DNA from: Aldehydirespirator sp965205155 | GTDB lineage: Bacteria; Actinomycetota; Acidimicrobiia; Acidimicrobiales; Aldehydirespiratoraceae | Length of the DNA stretch: 64,000 bases | NCBI GenBank assembly: GCA_965205155.1 | Contig: OZ242033.1 | Coordinates: forward strand, 3,810,299 to 3,874,298 | Direction: 5' to 3' | Part shown: piece after piece, positions 49,121 through 56,772 of the stretch | Numbering within the stretch: position 1 is the stretch's first letter | Layout of the letters: each line of letters begins with the position of its first letter | Notes under the pieces: generated by a model | The model's database searches: none | The model's input: the letters and a program-made list of their open reading frames with translations, nothing else | What the model was told of the DNA's origin: nothing | Position numbers and translations under genes: made by a program

Positions 49121-49658
49121 GGGCCGACTCCAGTTGGTGGCGAATGCGCGCGAGGCCGCGGCGCAGGTCGCTCTTGACCGTGCCGAGAGGCTGTTGGGTG
49201 GACTCGGCGATCTGGCGGAGGGTGAGATCGTCGAAGTAGTGCATCGCGACGACCTGGCGGGCTCTGTCTGTGAGGCAGCGGAGAGCCTCCGCGATCAGCA
49301 GCCTGTCCGCGATCCGATCGACCTGGGCGTCGACGGGTACTTCGTCGGGGGCGCCGCTGGCGCGGCGCTCGGAGTGTCGCTGCTCGGCCCTGACGTTGTC
49401 GATTATCCGGTTCCTGGCGATGGCGATCAGCCATCCGGCAAGGGAGCCCTTCGCGGGTTCGTACCGCGTGCGGCTCCTCCAAGCGCTGATGAACACCTCC
49501 TGGGTCACATCCTTGGCGCGGCCCTCGTCAAGGGTCCGGCGACAGAAGGTGTAGACGAGGCTTCCGTGGTGCTGGTAGACAGCCTTCAGGGCGTCGTCGT
49601 CGCCGCGAGCGAACGCCTTCTCGATGCTCTCGATCGGCTCGCTCCTGGGGCTCGCCAC
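49113..49658 (-). CDS. ECF sigma factor, SigK-like
   Basis: 181 residues from GTG 49658 (VASPRSEPIESIEKAFARGD); the open frame reaches 49706 but without support. Region 2 is AVYQHHGSLVYTFCRRTLDEGRAKDVTQEVFISAWRSRTRYEP and region 4 is LTDRARQVVAMHYFDDLTLRQIAESTQQPLGTVKSDLRRGLARIRHQL. It is coupled to the RskA-like gene and lies 143 bases downstream of a fasciclin gene on the same strand, as in the mycobacterial SigK regulon of MPT70/MPT83. It therefore may control the fasciclin gene. Confidence 0.87.
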   Translation of the reverse strand: MASPRSEPIESIEKAFARGDDDALKAVYQHHGSLVYTFCRRTLDEGRAKDVTQEVFISAWRSRTRYEPAKGSLAGWLIAIARNRIIDNVRAEQRHSERRASGAPDEVPVDAQVDRIADRLLIAEALRCLTDRARQVVAMHYFDDLTLRQIAESTQQPLGTVKSDLRRGLARIRHQLESAHE

Positions 49659-49801
49659 GCCGGGACTATACCGAGGGCACACGGACTGCCAGGGTGCTGC
49701 CGCCACCGAGTGCCGGGATCACTGGGGGACCTTCGGCGGACAGGCGGCTGGAGTTGGGGGGCCTGGAGGGCTCCGCCTGCCCGCCGAATTCCCTTGGGGG
49801 T

Positions 49802-51394
49802 CTATTCCCCGGAAGGTGGGAGCAGGACGGCGTCGATGACGTGGATGACGCCGTTGGAGGCCTCAATGTCGGCGGTCACCACCGTCGCGTCGTTCACCAT
49901 CACCGTGCCACCGTCGACGCTGATGGCCACATCGGCGCCGTTTACGGTTGTGACGCTCTGCCCATCAAGGGTGACCACCACCTCCGCGGGTGCGGCCAAC
50001 GGCAACACGTGATAGGTCAACACCGCCGTCAGCAGATCGGTGTCGGCCAGCAGGTCCGAAGCCGATATCCCTAGCGCGGCCAGCGCGGCGGCGAAGGCCT
50101 CCTCGGTGGGCGCGAACACCGTGAAGGGTCCCTCACCGCTGAGCACATCAACCAGACCAGCCGCCTGAGCGGCCGCCACCAAGGTCGGGAACGCCCCAGA
50201 ACCAACAGCCACCTCCACAATCGTGCCCGGCGCCTCAGACTCGTCTATGGCGTCTGCATCCTCGGGGTCGGATTCGGGCGCGGGTGGGAGCAGGACGGTG
50301 TCGATGACGTGGATGACGCCGTTGGAGGCTTCGATGTCAGCGGCTACGACGGTGGCGTTGTTGACCATCACGGTGTTGCCGCTGACGCTGATGACGACAT
50401 CGGCGCCTCCGACGGTGGTGACGCTTTGGCCATCAAGGGTGAGCACGGTCTCAGCCGGGGCGGCCAATGGCAGGACGTGGTAGGTGAGCACCGCGGTGAG
50501 CAGTTCGGTGTCGGCCAACAGATCCTCCGCGGTGAGCCCCAGCGCGTCCAGCGCCGCCGCGAAGGCTTCCTCGGTCGGCGCGAACACCGTGAAGGGCCCC
50601 TCACCGCTGAGCACATCAACCAGACCAGCCGCCTGAACCGCGGCCACCAGAGTCGGGAACGCCCCAGAACCAACAGCCACTTCCACAATCGTCCCCACAG
50701 CCTCGGACTCGTCCGCGGCCTCGGGCTCAGGCTCGCTCAGTTCCTCAGCCTCCGGCGCCTCCGGTTCCCGGGACTCGTCCATGGCGTCTGCATCCTCGGG
50801 GTCGGATTCGGGCGCGGGTGGGAGCAGGACGGTGTCTATGACGTGGATCACGCCGTTGGAGGCCTCAATGTCGGCGGTCACCACCGTCGCGTCGTTGACC
50901 ATCACCGTGCCATCGTCGACGCTGATGGCCACATCGGCGCCGTTTACGGTTGTGACGCTTTGGCCGTCGAGGGTGACCACCACTTCCGCGGGTGCGGCCA
51001 CCGGCAACACGTGATAGGTCAACACCGCAGTGAGCAGATCGGTGTCGGCCAGCAGGTTCTCAGCCGATATCCCTAGCGCGGCCAGCGCGGCGGCGAAGGC
51101 TTCCTCGGTGGGCGCGAACACCGTGAAGGGTCCCTCACCGCTGAGCACATCAACCAGGCCAGCCGCTTGAACCGCGGCCACCAGAGTCGGGAACGCCCCA
51201 GAACCAACGGCCACCTCAACGACTGTCCCCGGTGCCTCAGACTCCGCCTCGGCCGGGGGGTCCGGTTCGGGTGCTTCGGTCACCGCCGGGGTCTGGGTTC
51301 CAGCCCCAGCGTCGTCGGCGTCGTCACCGCAGGCTGCCGCCACCAGCGACAGCACCAGCACCACCGACAGGACTAGTCGAGAATTCTTGGACAT
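49802..51394 (-). CDS. Lipoprotein with three fasciclin (FAS1) domains
   Basis: 530 residues from ATG 51394 with GGAG 6 bases upstream. Signal peptide with lipobox LVAAAC, then an acidic/proline linker and three highly similar FAS1 domains (each with GAFPTLVAAVQAAGLVDVLSGEGPFTVFAPTEEAFAAAL and LTYHVLP followed by ASNGVIHVID), separated by acidic linkers such as PESDPEDADAMDES. FAS1 proteins mediate surface adhesion. Near-identical blocks between domains at the DNA level (for example 49850-50210 and 50860-51220) show recent internal duplication or gene conversion. Confidence 0.92.
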   Translation of the reverse strand: MSKNSRLVLSVVLVLSLVAAACGDDADDAGAGTQTPAVTEAPEPDPPAEAESEAPGTVVEVAVGSGAFPTLVAAVQAAGLVDVLSGEGPFTVFAPTEEAFAAALAALGISAENLLADTDLLTAVLTYHVLPVAAPAEVVVTLDGQSVTTVNGADVAISVDDGTVMVNDATVVTADIEASNGVIHVIDTVLLPPAPESDPEDADAMDESREPEAPEAEELSEPEPEAADESEAVGTIVEVAVGSGAFPTLVAAVQAAGLVDVLSGEGPFTVFAPTEEAFAAALDALGLTAEDLLADTELLTAVLTYHVLPLAAPAETVLTLDGQSVTTVGGADVVISVSGNTVMVNNATVVAADIEASNGVIHVIDTVLLPPAPESDPEDADAIDESEAPGTIVEVAVGSGAFPTLVAAAQAAGLVDVLSGEGPFTVFAPTEEAFAAALAALGISASDLLADTDLLTAVLTYHVLPLAAPAEVVVTLDGQSVTTVNGADVAISVDGGTVMVNDATVVTADIEASNGVIHVIDAVLLPPSGE

Positions 51395-51547
51395 GATCAT
51401 CTCCAGATGTCGCGAACCTCACCCCCTAATACGGAGCGAAGGCCAACAACGGATGCAACCGCCTCAACAAGACGTGAACGGAGCCACAAGATCATCCCCG
51501 CAGATGCTGGCAGCAAAGGAGCCAGCTGGTTGTGGGGTTGGTGTGGG

Positions 51548-51877
51548 TCAGGGTGTCCAGCTGTGCGCGTCGGCGAGCAGAGCGCCGCCGCCGGGTCCGA
51601 ACCTAGCGCCGCCGACAACCACGATGGCGTCACCGACCGACGCGGCCCGGCGCGTCACAAACGTCTGATTGTCGGCGCGGCTTGAACTCGGGTCGGTCTC
51701 GGGGTCCAGCGGCGGGAGGTCGAACCACTCGTCGGTGGCGGCATCAAGGAACGGTCCGTGGGTGCTTGCGGCAACAAGGCCGCTGCCCGAGAAGCCGCCG
51801 TAGGCCGAGATGTCCTTGCGGCCCTCTGCTGGCGCGTTCGCAAGCTCTCTCCACTCGTTGGTGGTCGTGTCGAACAC
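51548..51877 (-). pseudogene. Kelch-repeat protein, C-terminal remnant
   Basis: About 110 codons: FDTTTNEWRELANAPAEGRKDISAYGGFSGSGLVAASTHGPFLDAATDEWFDLPPL, then DAIVVVGGARFGPGGGALLADAHSWTP. This is one to two kelch blades of a beta-propeller, with a natural-looking C terminus but no N-terminal blades or signal. The homology breaks near 51885, where an unrelated rightward fragment begins, so the gene appears truncated by a deletion or insertion. Confidence 0.6.
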
Positions 51878-51889
51878 CGCACCGAAGGG

Positions 51890-52210
51890 AGCGATCCCCG
51901 TGTTCGACGCCTACGACTGGGGCGACCGCCCGTCTGGTACGGCTCGGTTCATGATGCCGCTGACGCCCCGGGTGATCATCGGCGGCACCCCCGACTGGCC
52001 CGCCGGACAGGTCAGGGTCGTACCCGGCAGCGCCGACCGTGAGACTCTGCTCACCTTCCAGATTGGGGGTGTGGCCGGTCTGTTCAGCACGCCGTATCTG
52101 ATCTGCGAACCCTCCGCGTTGGCGCGAACAGCCGAAGCAGCCCTGCGCCTATTCGAGGGCGGCAACTGGCATTGGCAGGCCCTCAGAGACCGAATCGACC
52201 TGTGCGGAGG
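51890..52210 (+). pseudogene. Fragment of an unidentified protein
   Basis: The open stretch reads PVFDAYDWGDRPSGTARFMMPLTPRVIIGGTPDW, later FSTPYLICEPSALARTAEAALRLFEGG. It looks protein-like and the MPLTPR block recalls the C-terminal part of DUF4238-type proteins, but I am not sure. No start codon or upstream part is present; it abuts the kelch remnant head to head. Confidence 0.35.
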
Positions 52211-52598
52211 GTCTGCTCCCGGCACTCCACGCCTGAATTGGCGTCTCCGCGCCGACTGGCAGCAACGCACGGACCTCCATGCACGCAACCAGGGTCTTCT
52301 GGGGATAACTACAAGTCCCGTCAGGCAGAGACTCCTAGAAGGCATGGCGGGGGCGTCCCGGATACTCGACCGTCGCGTAACGCCAAGGAGCCTTGGTGTA
52401 CACGCACCGCCGCATGACTCGGCCCTGCAACTCGATGAACTCGTCAGTCGGAGTTGCCCTCGGAATGTACCCAGACGACTCTGATCAACGAGCGGCCGCG
52501 GCGATACTGTGCTCACGCAGGCCACCGGCTCGTCCTGACACCAGCGCCGCGCTTCCTTCGCGCTGATGTCGACCAGGCGGGCCAGAGTCCCGGCGCCG
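52211..52598. other. 388-bp stretch without a supported gene
   Basis: Between the unidentified fragment and the macro-domain gene no frame on either strand shows coding character or a known motif. Probably degraded sequence. Confidence 0.5.
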
Positions 52599-53672
52599 CT
52601 AGGCGCTGTCTTCAATCGCTGACTGGAACGCGTGCAACGTCTGCGAATCGAAGCAGACGAAGCGAATCGTGCGCACCTTGGTAGATGCCGAGCGCACGGC
52701 ATCTACTGCGGTCGTGGCGGCTGCCTCCAACGGATAGCCGCGGGCGCCCGTTGCGATTGCCGGGAAGGCCACGCTTTCGGCACCCACCTCGTCTGCGCAC
52801 GCCAGGGACTCGCGGTAGCACGACTCCAGCAGCACCGGCTCGCCGCGAGTGCCACCGGTCCACTTCGGCGCCACGGTGTGAATGACCCACCGAGCCGTGA
52901 GTCGGAAGCCCCGGGTGACCACCGCCCGCCCAACGTCACAGCCGCCGAGCGCTCGACAGTGCCTCAGGAGTTCGGGGCCGGCGGCGTGGTGGATTGCGCC
53001 GTTGATGCCGTCCCCGACCGCCAGATGCCTGTTGGCCGTGTTGACGATGGCGTCGACGTCTTGGACCGTGATGTCTCCCAGTACGGCTTCAAGGGCGGGG
53101 ATCCGTGAGACGACCGTCGGCAGCACCAAAGGCATCGGCTCGCCGGACACGAGCACGATCAGGTCTCGCAACTCGTCGCGCTCCCTGACCGGGTCGAAGT
53201 TCTCCGGGTCGAAGTCTCCCCTCTGGCGGTCGGGATGGCTCTCGATCCTCGCCGAGGTGACCATGAAGCCTGTCTCTTTGGCCGCGAACGTCACTTCGTA
53301 GATGCCGTGACCGGTCCAGCTGCGATGCAGGAACAAGCGGTCGTCCTCCATGAACGCGAGCCACCTGTCGTCCATGCCCATGGGCGAGTAGCCCATGGCG
53401 GTCGCCTGCATGTCTTCTCGCGAGATCAGCATGTTCGGCGGCGGGATCGCGACCGGCTCCTTGATGGGTGATAGATATCCCCAGCAGTCGTCGTCGTGGT
53501 CGTGGTCCTCGATGCACAAGGACACGAAATCGCTTCTGCCAGGGACATCTTCAGGTGGCCCGTCGGGCCCCCACAGCGCCAAACTGAACAGGCTCAGCGT
53601 CTCGCCAGTTGAGCCTTCGGCGCTGCCGGTTCTCTCGCCTGTCTTGTCCGATCGGTCGTCGCTCACGTGCAC
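52599..53672 (-). CDS. Macro-domain protein with an unfamiliar N-terminal domain
   Basis: 357 residues. The C-terminal half (about 185-357) is a macro domain of the O-acetyl-ADP-ribose deacetylase type: GDITVQDVDAIVNTANRHLAVGDGINGAIHHAAG, ARWVIHTVAPKW and VAFPAIATGARGYPLEAAA. The usual GGGV loop reads GDGI. The N-terminal half has no fold I recognize; it contains DDRWLAFMEDDRLFLHRSWTGHGIYEVTFAAKE, a compact aromatic-rich segment. The combination suggests ADP-ribose handling in defence, toxin-antitoxin or nucleic-acid metabolism. It is in the accessory patch with AlkB and a methyltransferase. Confidence 0.75.
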   Translation of the reverse strand: MHVSDDRSDKTGERTGSAEGSTGETLSLFSLALWGPDGPPEDVPGRSDFVSLCIEDHDHDDDCWGYLSPIKEPVAIPPPNMLISREDMQATAMGYSPMGMDDRWLAFMEDDRLFLHRSWTGHGIYEVTFAAKETGFMVTSARIESHPDRQRGDFDPENFDPVRERDELRDLIVLVSGEPMPLVLPTVVSRIPALEAVLGDITVQDVDAIVNTANRHLAVGDGINGAIHHAAGPELLRHCRALGGCDVGRAVVTRGFRLTARWVIHTVAPKWTGGTRGEPVLLESCYRESLACADEVGAESVAFPAIATGARGYPLEAAATTAVDAVRSASTKVRTIRFVCFDSQTLHAFQSAIEDSA

Positions 53673-53887
53673 TCAGCTCTTTGCCGCCCTGATTCCTTGG
53701 CGGCCTCGCCCCACTCCGACCTCAATCCAAGCACGCCTGTGTGACATCCAGGGCCTGTACTTGGCGCCAACGGACTCCACGACGAGACTGGCACCCACAC
53801 CGGTTCCAGGTCCGCGTCGACTGAGAACGTCTTGAGCTTGGCAGCGCCGTTGATCCAACCCGGGCTCAGGTCGTGACGCGACGCCAC
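53663..53887 (-). CDS. Possible small ORF upstream of the macro-domain gene
   Basis: 74 codons from GTG 53887, overlapping the macro-domain start by 10 bases. It contains SVDADLEPVWVPVSSWSPL and no motif that I know. It could be a small gene of the same operon or a decayed fragment; coding bias is weak. Confidence 0.22.
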   Translation of the reverse strand: MASRHDLSPGWINGAAKLKTFSVDADLEPVWVPVSSWSPLAPSTGPGCHTGVLGLRSEWGEAAKESGRQRAECT

Positions 53888-53894
53888 TGCTTGT

Positions 53895-54527
53895 TCAGGT
53901 CTGCGCTAGCTCGGTGTTTGCAATGGTGCGAAACGTGATCGAGACGCGTCGTTGGCGCTTGGTCTTCTGGCCGTTCCAAGTGTCGGAGTGCCGTTTCGCA
54001 ATGCCGTGGCGCCACTTGAAGCGGGCATCGCCGTAGAGAACGACGAGGCTGCGCTGCGCCAACCGCTGCTGATACTTGTCTCCGGTCGAGTCGCAACAGA
54101 AGTCCATGTTGACCGCCGAGCCCAAGCTCACGGTCGCGACAACGGCGCCGAAGCAGTCTCTGTCGATGTGGGGGGCGATCCCCTGTCCAGGCAAGTACTC
54201 GTTGATGATCGCCTGTTGGAACGGCCGGTGGGGGTCGAGCAACTGCTTCGCTTCCCCAGATGCAGCTTCACGCACCATGTTCGACAGTTGTGCCAGCCAC
54301 TCGGGCAATGGCCCAATGCGGGCCGTCTCGTCGAGTCTGCGACTGGTGTAGTCGTACTTGTAGCCGAAGTGCATCACACGCCGGGAGAGGTCCGTGAGCC
54401 ACTCAGAGTCGTCGATATGCGCGAGCAGCCCATCCTCTTGGGAGGCATCCAAGAAGTCGGGGTGGTACTCAAGCCCCGTCGGCGCAGTAGCTGTGTCTGC
54501 GTCTAGCAGCGGTAGTTGCAGGCTCAT
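53895..54527 (-). CDS. AlkB-like 2OG-Fe(II) dioxygenase
   Basis: 210 residues from ATG 54527, which overlaps the methyltransferase stop as ATGA. Iron ligands are H-x-D in NEYLPGQGIAPHIDRDCFG and the distal H in KWRHGIAKR; the 2-oxoglutarate arginines are in RQRRVSITFR. The N-terminal nucleotide-recognition lid (YHPDFLDASQEDGLL, VMHFGYKYDYTSR) resembles AlkB homologs of the ALKBH8/ABH type. It probably removes methyl groups from DNA or RNA, and is co-translated with a methyltransferase. Confidence 0.85.
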   Translation of the reverse strand: MSLQLPLLDADTATAPTGLEYHPDFLDASQEDGLLAHIDDSEWLTDLSRRVMHFGYKYDYTSRRLDETARIGPLPEWLAQLSNMVREAASGEAKQLLDPHRPFQQAIINEYLPGQGIAPHIDRDCFGAVVATVSLGSAVNMDFCCDSTGDKYQQRLAQRSLVVLYGDARFKWRHGIAKRHSDTWNGQKTKRQRRVSITFRTIANTELAQT

Positions 54528-55306
54528 GTGCGCAGGATCCAGTGCTCTGCTCGTACAACCCACAGTTTAGATTGCTCGTCCCAGCGTATCGGGCCGTCAC
54601 CACCGGTGGAACCTGGGAAACGCCGCCGCACTCGAACATCGATGGCGTGTTGCTTCTTAAGGACGTTGGCCTCCTTGAGCATCCGCTCGAGGCCGAGAAG
54701 CGCACCTCCGCTGAGGTCCGCGGTGGTATAGATCAACTCGATAGCCCGGTCCGCCTCGCCGACGGCTCGCTTGATGACGGACGCCCACGAGCCTACGTGA
54801 GCCGGCGTGACAGCATCTTGGTGGGCCACATAGCTGAACGCGAAGAACAGCCGATCAATGTCGGCGAAGTCAACATCTTCAAGCGAGCCGATGTAGTCGG
54901 CTGATCTGAAGTCCGCGCCGAGATGCCCGAGGATCTGTCTGCCGAGCTCTCGCATCATTGGATTGGGGTCGAAGGCCCGGTAGTCGACCCGTTGGCGCTT
55001 GCTCCGCTTGAGAGCCTCGCCTAGCCCAACTGCCACCGTCGCCGCCCCGGCGCCGATGTCAACAACCAGCAGGCGCTCGCCCTTCTTCGGTGGATGGTGG
55101 CGCGCCTTCTTGTACACCTCGCGGAAGACATCGGCATGACCCCGTTGGTAGCGGAAGGAGTCATACAGCGCATAGGCGTCAGGCGCATTCGGTGCCAGTT
55201 GTCCTTGGCGGCGTGGGAACTCGGCTGCGTTCCGCTGCTCACCCGGAGTCTCGCTCCAACGGGACACGATGACCTCGACAAATGCTCTGTCGTAGTCCAC
55301 CGCCAT
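54524..55306 (-). CDS. SAM-dependent methyltransferase, target unknown
   Basis: 260 residues from ATG 55306 (MAVDYDRAFVEVIVSRWSE), with GAGGT about 8 bases upstream; a longer open frame to 55417 is arginine-rich and unlikely. Motif I is LLVVDIGAGAATVAVGLGEAL, motif II region VDYRAFDPNPMMRELG, and LFFAFSYVAHQD occupies motif IV. There is no target-recognition domain of a DNA restriction type. Coupling to the AlkB-like gene suggests both act on the same RNA, DNA or small molecule. Confidence 0.75.
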   Translation of the reverse strand: MAVDYDRAFVEVIVSRWSETPGEQRNAAEFPRRQGQLAPNAPDAYALYDSFRYQRGHADVFREVYKKARHHPPKKGERLLVVDIGAGAATVAVGLGEALKRSKRQRVDYRAFDPNPMMRELGRQILGHLGADFRSADYIGSLEDVDFADIDRLFFAFSYVAHQDAVTPAHVGSWASVIKRAVGEADRAIELIYTTADLSGGALLGLERMLKEANVLKKQHAIDVRVRRRFPGSTGGDGPIRWDEQSKLWVVRAEHWILRT

Positions 55307-55512
55307 ACCGCATACCTCTAGCACCTCCGACCTCGGCTTCCTCAACCTCCTGCGGCGACAACTGCATTGGTGCACAGATCGATCGCGATCCGATACGAGC
55401 CGGGCCCAGCGCTGCACCGAGTTCGGCGTCCAACCCGGTGAGCAACTCCATCAGCCTCTCACCGTCGAAGCTGTCGTGGCTCGAACCCCTCGAAGCCCAA
55501 GACCGCCGGCCG

Positions 55513-56082
55513 TCAGTCCCGGAAGCCGTGCACGGTGATGTTCTCGATCATGGCCTGATCGAACCACACATCGTGAAATGCGCACGCCGAGGGAGCGTCG
55601 GCCAGAGCGATACGGGCCCACTCGGTGGTCGGGTCCAGCGACGCGGCCAATCCGATGGGGCGACGGCTGCGGTGCTTGTAGACCCAGCCGGGAACCGCGA
55701 CACCGTCACGGTCACAAAGCGCATGCACCACAGCCGAGATACGCGCCAGATCATGCCGGCGCGACGTGAACCGGTCATGCCAGCGGTGACGGCGAGGCGC
55801 TTGGGCGATCATCATCGGGCGCTGCTGCGGGAAGCAGGCCCAACGCTTGACAAACTCGCGCAGGTCCACCAACCCGTTGCGGCCATCACCGACTGCGAGG
55901 TGCGTCGGCAGATCCGACGCACACAGCGCCGGACGCGCCGCCGCTAGCGCCTCGCTGCCAGCCTGGTCCACCCGACCCCCGACACTGCCCGAACTCGGCG
56001 CTGCATCCGCCACAGCATCGAGCCTAACGTCGGCCTCCGAGGCGCTCGACGGCAGCAGCGGGCCGGCCACGATGTTCACCAA
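55513..56082 (-). CDS. Conserved-looking hypothetical protein
   Basis: 189 residues. The first 60 are Ala/Ser/Asp-rich and may be disordered or belong to a wrong start. The rest, LREFVKRWACFPQQRPMMIAQAP through ARISAVVHALCDRDGVAVPGWV and SAFHDVWFDQAMIENITVHGFRD-like end, recalls the C-terminal part of many actinobacterial proteins found fused to small helix-turn-helix domains. The helix-turn-helix part is missing here. Function unknown; it may be a remnant of a regulator or antitoxin. Confidence 0.5.
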   Translation of the reverse strand: MVNIVAGPLLPSSASEADVRLDAVADAAPSSGSVGGRVDQAGSEALAAARPALCASDLPTHLAVGDGRNGLVDLREFVKRWACFPQQRPMMIAQAPRRHRWHDRFTSRRHDLARISAVVHALCDRDGVAVPGWVYKHRSRRPIGLAASLDPTTEWARIALADAPSACAFHDVWFDQAMIENITVHGFRD

Positions 56083-56167
56083 CTCTTCTCTGCAGGCTGT
56101 AGCGTTTCAGGTGCCTGAAGGTCACGGTTAGTAGGCCACGGCTGAATTGACCGTATACCCCAGGTGT

Positions 56168-56199
56168 CGGGACCCCGGAACGCACGGGGTCCCTTTCCT
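56168..56199 (+). terminator. Rho-independent terminator-like hairpin
   Basis: GGGACCCC/GGGGTCCC stem with an 8-9-base loop followed by TTTCCTTT, reading rightward. No rightward gene ends just before it, so it may be left over from a lost gene in this patch. Confidence 0.5.
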
Positions 56200-56246
56200 T
56201 TGTGCCCAGCGAGCCGTCACCGCGGACGAATGGGTCGTCGGAGCCT

Positions 56247-56700
56247 CTACGGCTGGCCGGAGTGTCTCCCTCCTGCGAGCGGGTCGACATTCTCGTAGGG
56301 GTTCGGATCGGGGGGTCGGGAAAAGGCCTGCCGCATCTCCTGGTGTAGGGCTTTGAGTTGCTCGGACGCCTCATACTTGCGGCCTCTTCCTGCTCCGGTG
56401 GGTTTGAGCAGGTCAGCGTCTACCAGCGCTCTCAGGTCGCGGGAGGCTGAAAGATCGCTCAGTGGGTCGCCCTGGCTCTGTTGCACGATGAAGATGTAGG
56501 TGGACCGACCGAGAGTACGCCCGTACGCGGCATCCATCATCGGCCCGACGGTCCGGTCCGGAAGCCCGTGCTTGCGAGCCAGGTCCTCACAGGACGACCA
56601 GAGGGCCTCCGTCCAGTCGAGACGCCATCGAGTCCTTTGGGCCTGCCTCAGGTGGGCGGTCAGGCACCACTCGATCCACGGTCTGGTGCTGCGGGTCGGC
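56247..56700 (-). pseudogene. Fic-family protein, C-terminal remnant
   Basis: About 150 codons: RPWIEWCLTAHLRQAQRTRWRLDWTEALWSSCEDLARKHGLP followed by a winged-helix-like SASRDLRALVDADLLKPTGAGRGRKYEAS. These match the C-terminal part of Fic/DOC proteins. The catalytic HPFxxGNGR region is absent, and upstream sequence belongs to the divergent lipoprotein gene. The open frame continues upstream to 57041 only as antisense of that gene. A truncated toxin or AMP-transferase gene. Confidence 0.65.
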
Positions 56701-56772
56701 GACCAGGACCCGGCGGCCGTGTCAGTGCCCGTGGCGTGGGAACTCGCGGCGGCGTTGAGTCGTCTAAGGGGT

